A stretch of DNA of 64,000 bases from Cognatiluteimonas profundi (lineage in GTDB: Bacteria; Pseudomonadota; Gammaproteobacteria; Xanthomonadales; Xanthomonadaceae), in NCBI RefSeq assembly GCF_009792795.1, contig NZ_VKHQ01000004.1, positions 62,001-126,000 of the forward strand, in the 5' to 3' direction. The position numbers were made by a program, and so were the translations under genes. The notes under the pieces were generated by a model that had not been told where the DNA came from, searched no databases, and was given only the letters and a program-made list of their open reading frames with translations. Positions 9,356 to 19,969 of this stretch are shown here, piece by piece (positions within the stretch are counted from its first letter, which is position 1; every line of letters begins with the position of its first letter).

Positions 9356-10332
9356 GCGCGGTCCGACATGCCGTATTCGTCGGCTGCCGCGGGGATCCGC
9401 AGATCGACGACCGCCGACTTGCCCAGCGCGATCACCATCGCCCCATACCAGCGCAGGTCGTTGCGCAGGACCAGCGATTCCGCAGGCTGCCTGACCTCGC
9501 CAATGAAGCGGTCCATGACCTCGCGATAGCGATCCCGGCCCTCGACGCCGTCACCGAATTGCGCCCACAGGCTGCGCCACGTGCGGACCAGCTGGCCGGC
9601 CATCTGGTGGACCACGCCGAGCTGCGGGTTGGGCAGCACGTCGGCGAACAACATGGACAACTGCGAGTTGAGTTCCCACGGTGTCATCACCGCGGGCACG
9701 TTGCTTGATTCGAATGCGAGTTCCTGCGTCGGCTCACCAGGCGCAATGCGACGCGGCTGCCATCCCGGGCCGCGTGGCGCGTCATGCGGCCGGCCGCGAC
9801 TGGTGAGCGCCCAGAATCCGTCGCCGCCCACCGTGTCGACGACCAGGTGGATGCGCGATGCCTCGGCGTCGTTGATCACGCGATGCGGGCGCCACGTGTC
9901 GAAGATCCAGCATTCGCCCGCCGCCATGTTGACGGCCGCGCCACCACAGTCGAAACGCACGCTGGGCTGGGTGACGATCGGGACGTGCACGCGCATGCGC
10001 TCGGTCCAGTAATAGCCCTGGTCGACGTGCAGGCTGACTTCGGCGTGCCCGGACAGTCGCATCAGGCGGCTGCGACCCAGCACGACACCGAGGTTCGACA
10101 TGACCTGCGTGAGATAGCGACAGCTCGCAAGGTGGGGCGTCGCGGCCATGCGTCCGGCGAAAGCTTCGTTGTCCGGATCGCCGCCGACCGCGACCAGCGG
10201 CAGCATCGAATTGCCCGGATAACCCTGCGGATGCGGTCGCCAGTGGTCCTCGCCGAGCGCCGCGATCTCGTCGGCGAGGGCGGCGGCATCGAACAGCAGC
10301 GGCAGCTGGAGGAAAGGCACCTGGAGTTTCAA
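9352..10332 (-). CDS. Aspartyl/asparaginyl beta-hydroxylase-like dioxygenase
   Basis: A 326-residue cupin-fold, Fe(II)/2-oxoglutarate-dependent hydroxylase candidate. The AspH-type motif is complete: H102 in LHVDQGYYW, then R114 and H116 in RMRVHVPI, and H150 in WRPHRVIND with R160 in SRIHLVVD for 2-oxoglutarate. The first ~240 residues hold this domain; the C-terminal third (ELNSQLSMLFADVL onward) is not recognised. No ATG fits: translation appears to start at TTG 10332, behind AGGA eight bases upstream. The stop overlaps the GTG of the sulfotransferase gene. Bacterial relatives often sit with sulfotransferase domains. Substrate unknown. Confidence 0.8.
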   Translation of the reverse strand: MKLQVPFLQLPLLFDAAALADEIAALGEDHWRPHPQGYPGNSMLPLVAVGGDPDNEAFAGRMAATPHLASCRYLTQVMSNLGVVLGRSRLMRLSGHAEVSLHVDQGYYWTERMRVHVPIVTQPSVRFDCGGAAVNMAAGECWIFDTWRPHRVINDAEASRIHLVVDTVGGDGFWALTSRGRPHDAPRGPGWQPRRIAPGEPTQELAFESSNVPAVMTPWELNSQLSMLFADVLPNPQLGVVHQMAGQLVRTWRSLWAQFGDGVEGRDRYREVMDRFIGEVRQPAESLVLRNDLRWYGAMVIALGKSAVVDLRIPAAADEYGMSDRA

Positions 10333-10383
10333 GGCAATATCCTGCGCGAGGTCATCGTCGACGGGAGAATGTTACCCGGCCGA

Positions 10384-11091
10384 TCACCTGGCACGCGCAA
10401 TGCCCAGACCGATCAGGCGCGACACGACGGTTGCGATGTAACCCACGCCCGCGAACTGCTCGAGCATCACCAGCACCCGCGCCCGCGAGCCCAGCGGAAT
10501 GACGTCCCCGATCCCGGTCGCGGACAGGTTGGTGAAACTCAGGAACAGCAGCTCCACCCAGCGCCGCGGCCGGTCCGGCTCGACCATGCCGGTGAAGCTT
10601 CCCGGATACCACGCCTGGCAGACGAAATAGGCGTACGCAAACGCCCAGGCGAGCAGCGTGAACGTGGCGCCTGCCGCGAACAGATCGTCCGCACTGACGT
10701 GGGCATCGCGAAGCATGTAGGCGATCAGGCTGCCCGCCGCATAGAAGTACAACGCCGACTCGAACAACGCCGACACCGGCAGCAGTGCGTCGTGTTCCAG
10801 CAGCACGCCGACCAGCGTCAATGCCAATGCCGGAATCGCCAGCAGCCAGCCGACGACGGACACGAAGGGGCTGCGGTTGACCACCCACACGGCCAGCGGA
10901 ACGATCACGACCGCGACCGCACCGAAGACCAGGCGGCCACTGGTGCTGTCGTCCATCAGCGGATACAGCAGCAGGCTGAGCAGCTGCGCGGCCAGCAGGA
11001 AAGCCGACGGATGGCTGCGCGCCATCGTGGCCCAGGCACGCCTGCGGGCCGGGGCTGCCATCACCGGACCCGCATGGGATCGACGCGGCAT
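10384..11091 (-). CDS. Two-pore-helix ion channel-like membrane protein
   Basis: A membrane protein of about 235 residues with hydrophobic segments near 29-45, 54-71, 77-97, 108-126 and 137-158, then a pore-loop and last helix. The C-terminal block LFLSFTNLSATGIGDVIPLG (181-200) followed by ARVLVMLEQFAGVGYIATVV looks like a K+ channel pore helix, filter and inner helix, with TGIGD (192-196) in place of the usual TVGYGD. It belongs to the 'ion channel' (Ion_trans_2) type. Start uncertain: ATG at 11091 is used, 11061 or 11025 are possible. It lies 32 bases after thiC on the same strand, but a functional link is not implied. Confidence 0.7.
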   Translation of the reverse strand: MPRRSHAGPVMAAPARRRAWATMARSHPSAFLLAAQLLSLLLYPLMDDSTSGRLVFGAVAVVIVPLAVWVVNRSPFVSVVGWLLAIPALALTLVGVLLEHDALLPVSALFESALYFYAAGSLIAYMLRDAHVSADDLFAAGATFTLLAWAFAYAYFVCQAWYPGSFTGMVEPDRPRRWVELLFLSFTNLSATGIGDVIPLGSRARVLVMLEQFAGVGYIATVVSRLIGLGIARAR

Positions 11092-11123
11092 CGCCGCGCC
11101 AGCGCGGTGCCTTGGCGATTCAC

Positions 11124-13100
<1,977 letters not shown>

Positions 13101-13151
13101 TCAGCGCGGCGCGGACGAAGCGGCGGCGCGCACCGCGTGGCGGTGTCGCGA

Positions 13152-13234
13152 AGCTTCCCTACGCCGGTGTCAACCGGATCAGGTTCGAAGGGTCTGTCTC
13201 AACCGGCCGTCGTGCCACCGGTACCCCCGCCTCG
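13152..13234 (-). promoter_or_regulatory. TPP (thi-box) riboswitch upstream of thiC
   Basis: On the minus strand the leader contains the conserved thiamine-pyrophosphate aptamer pieces in order: GCGGGGGTACC, then GGTTGAGACAGACCC, then TTCGAACCTGATCCGGTT and a closing ACACCGGCGTAGGGAAG. The CTGAGA-like (TTGAGA) box and the ACCTGATC block are the TPP-binding signature. The remaining 150 bases to thiC hold the expression platform; I could not choose between sequestration of the ribosome site and termination. The rest of this 301-base gap holds no gene; the methyltransferase promoter must lie on the opposite strand. Confidence 0.93.
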
Positions 13235-13302
13235 ACCGCCATTTCAACATGCCACGGCGACCGGGGCCAGCCGGGAGGCGAGCGGGCGTCTATCCTGTGA
13301 CG

Positions 13303-14106
13303 ATGCCGACCTGCCTTGTCTGCGATTCAGCCACCGCCCACGTCGGAAGCCAGCTGGTGCTGGGACGGCACACGGCTGAATACCGTCGCTGCGGCCAGTG
13401 CGGATACGTCTTCGTCGTCGAACCGCATTGGTTGGCGGAGGCCTACACGACCGCGATCGCGGCGCTGGATACGGGGATCGTCACCCGCAACCTGTGGCTC
13501 GCCGATGCAACCACCGCGCTGCTGGGTTCCAGCTTGCGTGGCGTGAAGCGCAGCGTCGACTACGGCGGCGGCACCGGACTGCTGGTGCGGCTGATGCGCG
13601 ATCGCGGCCACGACTTCCACTGGCATGACGCCTACAGCCCCAACCTGCTCGCCATCGGCTTCGAGGCCGATCTCGCGCAGCAGTACGACCTGGCGACCGC
13701 ATTCGAACTGCTCGAGCACCTGCCCGACCCGGTGGCGGGCGTGCAGGCGCTGCGACGACTGGCACCGGCCCTGCTGCTCTCCACCGAGTTGCTGCCCGAT
13801 CCGATGCCGGCGCTGGATCGCTGGTGGTACTACGCCCCCGAAGCGGGCCAGCACATCGGCTTCTTCACCCGCCGCAGCCTGGAAGTCCTCGGCGAGCGAC
13901 TGCGGCTGCGGCTGTCGAGCAACGGCCGCAACCTGCACGTGCTGGCACCGACGCAGATCAGCGAAGTGCTGTTGCGCCTGCTGCGCAAGCCGCAACGCGC
14001 ACGCATCCTGGCCATGGCCGGACGACGCCGCTCCCTCGCGCATCGTGATGCCGACCTGCTGCAGGCCAGGCTGCAGGCGCGACACGGCGCACCGCCCGGC
14101 GGTTAG
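13303..14106 (+). CDS. Zinc-ribbon class I SAM-dependent methyltransferase
   Basis: A 267-residue protein starting with a four-cysteine zinc ribbon (C4, C7, C30, C33) and continuing with a Rossmann methyltransferase: DYGGGTG at 86-92 (motif I), an acidic motif II region near HDAYSPNLL, and ATAFELLEHLPDPVAGV (motif IV plus). The C-terminal 90 residues contain HIGFFTRRSLEVLGERLRLR, typical of the Methyltransf_23 group whose members often modify sugars or lipids. Start ATG at 13303. Divergent from the thiC leader; its last four bases overlap the stop of the RND transporter gene coming from the other side. Confidence 0.8.
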   Translation: MPTCLVCDSATAHVGSQLVLGRHTAEYRRCGQCGYVFVVEPHWLAEAYTTAIAALDTGIVTRNLWLADATTALLGSSLRGVKRSVDYGGGTGLLVRLMRDRGHDFHWHDAYSPNLLAIGFEADLAQQYDLATAFELLEHLPDPVAGVQALRRLAPALLLSTELLPDPMPALDRWWYYAPEAGQHIGFFTRRSLEVLGERLRLRLSSNGRNLHVLAPTQISEVLLRLLRKPQRARILAMAGRRRSLAHRDADLLQARLQARHGAPPGG

Positions 14107-17100
14107 CGCGCCGGCGCGCGCACCCGGAACCATGCCGCATACAACGCCGGCAGGAACAGCAACGTCAGCGCGGTGGCCACGGTGAGACCGCCCATGATGG
14201 CGACTGCCATCGGCCCGAAGAACGCGCTGCGCGACAGCGGGATCATGGCCAGGATCGCCGCGAGCGCGGTCAGCACGATCGGGCGGAAGCGACGCACCGT
14301 CGCCTCGATGATCGCGTGCCAGCGATCATGGCCGGCGGCGATGTCCTGCTCGATCTGGTCGACCAGGATCACCGAGTTGCGCATGATCATTCCCGCCAGC
14401 GCGATCGTGCCCAGCATCGCCACGAACCCGAACGGAACCCGGAACACCAGCAGGAACAGGGTGACGCCGATCAGGCCCAGCGGCGCGGTGAGCAGCACCA
14501 GCGCCGTGCGCGAGAGGCTGCGCAACTGCAGCATCAACAGCGTCACCACGACCAACAGGAACAACGGCAGTCCGGCCTTGATCGAATCCTGGCCGCGCGC
14601 CGAATCCTCCACCGTACCGCCCGCCTGCAGCAGGTAACCCTCGGGCAGTCGTGCACGGATCCCGTCGAGCGTCGGCAGGATCTGCGCGGTGACGGTGGCC
14701 GGTTGCTCGGCGTCGCGGATATCGGCGCGCACGGTGATCGTCGGCAGGCGGTCGCGATGCCAGATGATGCCTTCCTCGAATCCGTCCTCCAGCGTGGCGA
14801 CCTGCGACAAGGGCACCGAGGTGCCGTTCGCCGTCGGCACCGCGAGGCTTGCCAGCATCTCCAGGTGCGTGCGTTCGTCATCGGCGCCGCGAAGCAGCAT
14901 CTCGATCAATTGGTTGCCCTCGCGATAGGTGCTGACATGTAGCCCCGACAGCGATCCGGAGAGGAATTTCGCCAGTTGCGCCGAACTCACGCCCAGCGCA
15001 CGCGCGCGCTCCTGGTCGATATGCAGCCGCACGACCTTGCTTGGTTCGTCCCAGTCCAGGTTGACGTTGGTGACATGCCCGTTGGCGCGCACCTTGGCCA
15101 CCACTTCGCGGGCGATGGCGCGGACCTGGTCGATGTGTTCGCCGGAGACGCGGAACTGGATCGGATAGCCGACCGGCGGCCCGTTCTCCAGGCGCGTCAC
15201 GCGTAGTTGCAGGGTCGGGAAACGCGGCACCACGTCGCGGATCAGCCACTCGCGCACGGCCTCGCGCGCGGCGATGTCCTCGCCGTGCACGACGAACTGG
15301 GCGAAATTCGTCGCCGGCAGCTGCTGGTCCAGCGGCAGGTAGAACCGTGGCGATCCGGTGCCGACATAGGCGACGTAATTGCCGATGCCCGCATGCCCGC
15401 GCAGCATCGTTTCCAGCCGCTTCGCCTGCTGCGCGGTGGCCTGCAGCGACGCGCCTTCGGGCAGCTCCATGTCGACCATCAGTTCGGTGCGCGTGGAGTC
15501 CGGGAAGAACTGCTGCGGCACGAAGCGGAACAGTACGATCGACAACGCGAACACGGCAACGGTGGCGCCGACCACCAGCCACCGGTTCGAGAGGCACCAA
15601 CCGAGCAGCGTCCGGAACCGGCGGTAAAAGGGCCGCTGGTAGGGATCGTGGTCGCGTGCATCGCGCGCGGGCGGCGCCAGCACGAAGGCGTATTGCGGCC
15701 AACGGTCGGCAAGCCCCAGGCGCCAGGCATGCCAGCGCCCTGCGATCGAACCGGGCCGGGGCGGCGTGGGGTGGGCCAGGTCAGGCAGCATCCTGTCGCC
15801 GAGATAGGGAATGAACAGCACCGCGGCGATCCACGACACCACCAACGCGATCGTCACCACCTGGAACAGCGAGCGCGTGTATTCGCCCGTCGACGATGCG
15901 GCCGTTGCGATCGGCAGGAATCCCGCCGCGGTCACCAGCGTGCCGGTGAGCATCGGGAATGCCGTGGTCTCCCACGCGAAGCTGGCGGCTTTCAGCCGCG
16001 AGAACCCCTGCTCCATCTTGATCGCCATCATCTCCACGGCGATGATCGCGTCGTCGACCAGCAGGCCCAGTGCCAGCACCAGCGCACCGAGCGAGATCTT
16101 GTGCAGGCCGATGCCGAAGTAGTGCATGACCGCGAACGTCATCGCCAGCACCAGCGGGATCGACACCGCCACCACCAGGCCGGTGCGGAAACCCAGCGAA
16201 AAGAAGCTCACCAGCAGCACGATGCCGACCGCCTCGGCCAGCACGCGCAGGAATTCGCCGACCGATTCGCGCACGGCCTCGGGCTGGTCGCTGACCTTGC
16301 GCAGTTCCATGCCCGCCGGGAGCGTCTTCTGCAGGCGCACGAACTCCTTGTCCAGCGTGTCGCCGAGATTGAGGATGTCGCCGCCGTCCTTCATCGCAAC
16401 CGCGATGCCGATCGCGTCCTTGCCCATGAAGCGCATCTTCGGCGCAGCCGGATCGTTGAAACCGCGGGTCACCTGCGCGACATCGCCCAGGCGGATGGTG
16501 CGATCGCCGGCGCGGATGGGGAAATCGCGGATCGATTCGACCGAGCTGAAGCCGCCGTCGATGCGCAACTGCACGCGGTCGCTGCCCGTCTCGAAGAACC
16601 CTGCCGGCAGCACGGCGTTCTGTTGTTCGAGCGCGTCCTTCACGGCGGACAGCGGAATGCCAAGCGTGGCCAGTCGCGTGTTGCTGACCTGGATCCAGAT
16701 CTTCTCGTCCTGCAGGCCGACCAGTTCGATCTTGCCGGCGTCGGGCACGCGCTGCAGTTCGAGCTGCACGCGCTCGGCGTAATCCTTCAGGACCGCGTAA
16801 TCGAAGCCCTCGCCGGTCAACGCGTAGATGTTGCCGAAGGTGTCGCCGAACTCGTCGTTGAAGAAGGGACCGACCACGCCATCGGGCAGCGTCGGCCGGA
16901 TGTCGCCGATCTTCTTGCGCACCTGGTACCAGAGCGCCGGCACGTCGCGGGACGGCATCGAATCGCGCGCCATGAAGATCACCTGCGACTCGCCCGGCCG
17001 GGAGTACGCGCGGATGAATTCGTACTGGCCCGTCGTCATCAATTGCTTTTCGATGCGCTCGGTGACCTGGCGCGAGACTTCCTCGGCCGTGGCGCCGGGC

Positions 17101-17261
17101 CACAGCGTCCGCACCACCATGGCCTTGAAGGTGAACGGTGGATCCTCGGATTGGCCCAGGTGCCGATAGGACCACGCGCCGATGAGCGCCAGCACGAGCA
17201 TCGCGTACAACACGAGCGCGCGATTGCGCAGCGCCCATTCCGACAGGTTGAATTTTGGCAT
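14103..17261 (-). CDS. RND family efflux transporter permease
   Basis: Inner-membrane proton/drug antiporter subunit of a tripartite pump, 1052 residues, close to the AcrB/MexB size. Twelve membrane segments are arranged in two halves separated by large periplasmic loops. The proton-relay aspartates D403 and D404 lie in TM4 (LGLLVDDAIIAVEMM), and the matching second-half motif is GTIALAGMIMRNSVILVDQIE. The hydrophilic cap at the start of the family, FNLSEWALRNRALVLYAMLVL, suggests the TriC/MexK-like branch of HAE1 transporters rather than AcrB itself. The adaptor gene is three bases upstream; the outer-membrane partner is probably the TolC protein at 19970-21388. Confidence 0.93.
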   Translation of the reverse strand: MPKFNLSEWALRNRALVLYAMLVLALIGAWSYRHLGQSEDPPFTFKAMVVRTLWPGATAEEVSRQVTERIEKQLMTTGQYEFIRAYSRPGESQVIFMARDSMPSRDVPALWYQVRKKIGDIRPTLPDGVVGPFFNDEFGDTFGNIYALTGEGFDYAVLKDYAERVQLELQRVPDAGKIELVGLQDEKIWIQVSNTRLATLGIPLSAVKDALEQQNAVLPAGFFETGSDRVQLRIDGGFSSVESIRDFPIRAGDRTIRLGDVAQVTRGFNDPAAPKMRFMGKDAIGIAVAMKDGGDILNLGDTLDKEFVRLQKTLPAGMELRKVSDQPEAVRESVGEFLRVLAEAVGIVLLVSFFSLGFRTGLVVAVSIPLVLAMTFAVMHYFGIGLHKISLGALVLALGLLVDDAIIAVEMMAIKMEQGFSRLKAASFAWETTAFPMLTGTLVTAAGFLPIATAASSTGEYTRSLFQVVTIALVVSWIAAVLFIPYLGDRMLPDLAHPTPPRPGSIAGRWHAWRLGLADRWPQYAFVLAPPARDARDHDPYQRPFYRRFRTLLGWCLSNRWLVVGATVAVFALSIVLFRFVPQQFFPDSTRTELMVDMELPEGASLQATAQQAKRLETMLRGHAGIGNYVAYVGTGSPRFYLPLDQQLPATNFAQFVVHGEDIAAREAVREWLIRDVVPRFPTLQLRVTRLENGPPVGYPIQFRVSGEHIDQVRAIAREVVAKVRANGHVTNVNLDWDEPSKVVRLHIDQERARALGVSSAQLAKFLSGSLSGLHVSTYREGNQLIEMLLRGADDERTHLEMLASLAVPTANGTSVPLSQVATLEDGFEEGIIWHRDRLPTITVRADIRDAEQPATVTAQILPTLDGIRARLPEGYLLQAGGTVEDSARGQDSIKAGLPLFLLVVVTLLMLQLRSLSRTALVLLTAPLGLIGVTLFLLVFRVPFGFVAMLGTIALAGMIMRNSVILVDQIEQDIAAGHDRWHAIIEATVRRFRPIVLTALAAILAMIPLSRSAFFGPMAVAIMGGLTVATALTLLFLPALYAAWFRVRAPAR

Positions 17262-17264
17262 GGC

Positions 17265-18410
17265 CTACTTCGCCGCCATTGCGGGGGTTGCCGCCATGAC
17301 GACCGGCCGGTTGTCGCGATCGACCGGTGCCACCGGTTGTCCTTCGCGCAGCAGGTGGCCGCCGGCGGCAACGATCCACTGGCCAGCCGACAGTCCGCCC
17401 AGCACCGGCACGCTGTCCGAACCGATGGCGCCGATCCGCACCGGCGTGAGGCGCGCCGTGCGTGTCGACGGATCCACGATCCAGACCGCGAACGCGCCAT
17501 GCGCGCCACGCTGCAACGCCGACAGCGGGATCGCCAGCGTCTGCCCGCCATCTCCAGCGGCATAGACGCGTGCGCTCTGCCCCAGTTCGACTGCCTGCGC
17601 CGCCGCACCGACCAGCGTGACCCGCGCCGCGTAGGTGCGGGCCTGCGGATCGGCAGCCGGCGAGATCTCGCGGATGGTTCCGGGCAGGCGCACGCCGGGC
17701 GCATTCCACAGTTCGACCAGGACGGGCTGGCCCACGTGGAACTGGCGGATGCTGGTTTCCGGCAGCGCGATGGCGACCTCGCGCCCTGCGTCACCGGCGA
17801 GGACGAACACCGTCTGCCCGGCAGCGACGACCTGGCCGGCCTCGGCCTGGCGGTCGGCGATGACGCCATCGCGCGGCGCGCGCAGCAGTGTGTATCCGGC
17901 CGCATTGCTTGCCACGTCCAGTTGCGCGCGGATGGCACGGACCTGGCCGGCGGCGGCGGCGGCGGCGGCGTTCTGCGCATCGGCCTGGGAGCGGCTGACC
18001 AGCTGTTGCCGGGCGAGCGCGGCATAACGGCTGCGATCGGCGCTGGCGCGGGCGAGTTCCGCCTCGGCGGCGGCGAGTTGCGCGCGGGTCGCCTGGGCCT
18101 GCAGGCGCAGGTCGGCCGGGTCGAGTTCGGCGAGGACGTCGCCGCGCTTCACCCGATCGCCCAGATCGACGTTGCGGCGAATGATGTTGCCGCCGACGCG
18201 GAATGCCAGCGCGCTTTCCTGCCGCGCGCGGATCTCGCCAGCGAAGGCCGACACCGCCGTCCCCGGCCCGGGTGCGGGATGCATGACCAGGACCGGCTGC
18301 GCCTGCTCGGCGACTTGCGGGCTGGGGCTGCAGGCGCCCAGCAGGAAGACACCCAGCAACACCATCGCAGCCACACCGCCGAAGCCCGCACGCTTGCCAA
18401 TCCCTGCCAT
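17265..18410 (-). CDS. RND efflux periplasmic adaptor (membrane fusion) lipoprotein
   Basis: A 381-residue HlyD/AcrA-type adaptor linking the RND permease to an outer-membrane channel. Residues 13-27 form a lipoprotein signal ending in LLGAC, so Cys27 would be lipidated and the protein anchored in the periplasmic leaflet. It then shows the biotinyl-lipoyl half AFRVGGNIIRRNVDLGDRVK, a long alanine-rich coiled-coil hairpin with repeated QAQATRAQLAAAEAEL, and the second lipoyl half TLLRAPRDGVIADRQAEAGQ. A TTG 24 bases upstream is in frame, but ATG at 18410 gives the cleaner signal peptide. Divergent from the tetR-like gene, which probably represses it. Confidence 0.92.
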   Translation of the reverse strand: MAGIGKRAGFGGVAAMVLLGVFLLGACSPSPQVAEQAQPVLVMHPAPGPGTAVSAFAGEIRARQESALAFRVGGNIIRRNVDLGDRVKRGDVLAELDPADLRLQAQATRAQLAAAEAELARASADRSRYAALARQQLVSRSQADAQNAAAAAAAGQVRAIRAQLDVASNAAGYTLLRAPRDGVIADRQAEAGQVVAAGQTVFVLAGDAGREVAIALPETSIRQFHVGQPVLVELWNAPGVRLPGTIREISPAADPQARTYAARVTLVGAAAQAVELGQSARVYAAGDGGQTLAIPLSALQRGAHGAFAVWIVDPSTRTARLTPVRIGAIGSDSVPVLGGLSAGQWIVAAGGHLLREGQPVAPVDRDNRPVVMAATPAMAAK

Positions 18411-18434
18411 GTCGCACCGGGCCACGACGGCCAA

Positions 18435-18492
18435 TTAATGAACTTGTCGGTATGGTATAAATAACAAACCGATTAGTCTAGTATTGTTTTCC
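18435..18492. promoter_or_regulatory. Divergent promoter/operator between adaptor and TetR genes
   Basis: A 58-base AT-rich gap, unlike its GC-rich surroundings. On the minus strand TAGACT (18474-18479 region) and TACCAT 17 bases further on can serve as -35 and -10 of the efflux operon. TCGGT and ACCGA form an inverted repeat overlapping that promoter, a plausible TetR-type operator. No footprint-level certainty is possible from sequence alone. Confidence 0.5.
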
Positions 18493-19164
18493 ATGTCGCC
18501 GCGTCCCGCCCCCGCCAAGACCGCCGCCCCGGGTCGCCCCAAGGACCTGGGCAAGGGTGCCGCGATCCTGGATGCGGCCAAGCGCCTGTTCACGGCCCAG
18601 GGATTCGACGGCACCAGCATGGACCAGATCGCGGCGGAAGCCGGCGTCTCCAAGCTGACGGTCTACAGCCATTTCGGCGACAAGGAGACGTTGTTTGCAG
18701 CCGCTGCCAAGGCCTATTGCGAGCAGCAACTGCCGACGTCGCTGTTCGAGGCGCGTCCGGAAGTTCCCCTGCGCGAACGCCTGCTGCAGATCGCGCAGGC
18801 GTTCTTCGCCATGATCAGCGCGCCCGAAGCCGTGGCCGGACACCGCATCCTGTGCACGCCGCAGATGGCCGATTCGCCGCTTCCGCAGATGTTCTGGGAA
18901 GCCGGACCCCGGCGCGTCCAGGACGCCTTCGCCGAGTTGCTGCGCTGGCGCGTGTCGGCCGGCGAGCTGGAGATCGACGATATCCCGCGTGCGTCATCGC
19001 AGTTTTTCACCCTGCTCAAGGGCGAGCCGCATGCGCAACTGGTGTTCGGCTGCGACGGCTTCTGCAACGGTGATATCCAGGAGCATCTGGTATCGACGGT
19101 CGACCTGTTCCTGCGGGCCTATGCGGTGCGGGACCGGAACGATGCGACAGCTGCGCAACGGTGA
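18493..19164 (+). CDS. TetR/AcrR family transcriptional regulator
   Basis: A 223-residue one-component regulator. The N-terminal helix-turn-helix is at about 42-63 (SMDQIAAEAGVSKLTVYSHF followed by GDKETLF), a textbook TetR DNA-binding domain; the C-terminal part is the variable ligand/dimer domain and resembles the TetR_C group found with RND pumps. The frame can be opened at a TTG nine bases earlier, but ATG at 18493 is normal for the family. It is transcribed away from the adaptor/permease operon over a 58-base AT-rich gap, the standard layout of a repressor controlling an efflux pump. Confidence 0.9.
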   Translation: MSPRPAPAKTAAPGRPKDLGKGAAILDAAKRLFTAQGFDGTSMDQIAAEAGVSKLTVYSHFGDKETLFAAAAKAYCEQQLPTSLFEARPEVPLRERLLQIAQAFFAMISAPEAVAGHRILCTPQMADSPLPQMFWEAGPRRVQDAFAELLRWRVSAGELEIDDIPRASSQFFTLLKGEPHAQLVFGCDGFCNGDIQEHLVSTVDLFLRAYAVRDRNDATAAQR

Positions 19165-19293
19165 CGCCCGGCCTACTGACTTCTGGCACTCAGTGTCGCT
19201 GTGCTACTACAGCCATGCTGCCCGCGTCGCCACCGTCCGCCACGGACGTCGCCGGCCGGTAAAATCGCCGGCTCCCGGCTCCGAGAACAATCC

Positions 19294-19953
19294 ATGACCG
19301 TCATCGATTACGCCAAAGTCCGCGAAACCATGGTCGAACAACAGGTGCGACCCTGGGACGTGCTCGACATCCGCGTGCTCGACGTGCTCACCCGGCTGCC
19401 GCGCGAAGCGTTCGTGCCGCCCGCCTACCGCGCGCTGGCCTACGCCGACCTGTCGGTCCCGATCGGGCACGGCCAATGGATGCTCAAGCCTGTGGTCGAA
19501 GGCCGCATGTTGCAGGCACTGGCGCTGCTGGGAACGGACGAAGTCCTTGAAATCGGCACCGGCAGCGGTTTCATCACCGCATGCCTGGGCCAGCTGGCCC
19601 GCGACGTGCTGAGCATCGAGATCGACCCCGACCTCGCGAACGCCGCCCGCACCCGCCTGGGCGAGCTCGGTCTTGATCGCAACGTCCGCATCGAGACGGC
19701 GGACGCGTTGCACTACGAACCCACCCAACGCTTCGACGCGATCTGCGTTGGCGCCGCGGTCGCCAACATCCCGGCGGCGTTCGGGCAGTGGCTGCGACCG
19801 GGCGGACGGCTGTTCATCGTCCGCGGCCGCGCGCCGGCCATGGCCGCCGAGCTCATCCGCAACACGACCGACGGCCTGGTGACGGAGTCCCTGTTCGAAA
19901 CCGAAGTGCCCTATCTCGTCGGCGCCACGCCGACACCCGAATTCCAGTTCTAA
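19294..19953 (+). CDS. Pcm-like (protein-L-isoaspartate methyltransferase family) protein, atypical active site
   Basis: A 219-residue protein of the PCMT family. The SAM-binding motif E86IGTGSGF and the flanking DEVLEIG... and LSIEIDPDLANAAR are clear. Genuine isoaspartyl methyltransferases carry the loop GQTIS(Q/A)P, with the serine and threonine needed for catalysis. Here the loop is G60 Q61 W62 M63 L64 K65 P66, so both are absent, and the true reaction is uncertain. It precedes tolC by 16 bases in the same direction and is probably in an operon with it. I therefore give no gene symbol. Confidence 0.8.
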   Translation: MTVIDYAKVRETMVEQQVRPWDVLDIRVLDVLTRLPREAFVPPAYRALAYADLSVPIGHGQWMLKPVVEGRMLQALALLGTDEVLEIGTGSGFITACLGQLARDVLSIEIDPDLANAARTRLGELGLDRNVRIETADALHYEPTQRFDAICVGAAVANIPAAFGQWLRPGGRLFIVRGRAPAMAAELIRNTTDGLVTESLFETEVPYLVGATPTPEFQF

Positions 19954-19969
19954 CCGAAGGACTTTCCGC

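Noticed and set aside
13303..14106. Assignment of the zinc-ribbon methyltransferase to thiamine or LPS metabolism by neighbourhood
   Set aside because: It is divergent from thiC and has no motif linking it to either, so no role is given.
15207..18464. A ~1085-codon plus-strand open frame opposite the RND permease and adaptor
   Set aside because: Composition is His/Arg/Gln-rich low complexity, as expected of an antisense frame in GC-rich DNA; the RND and adaptor genes on the minus strand are unmistakable.
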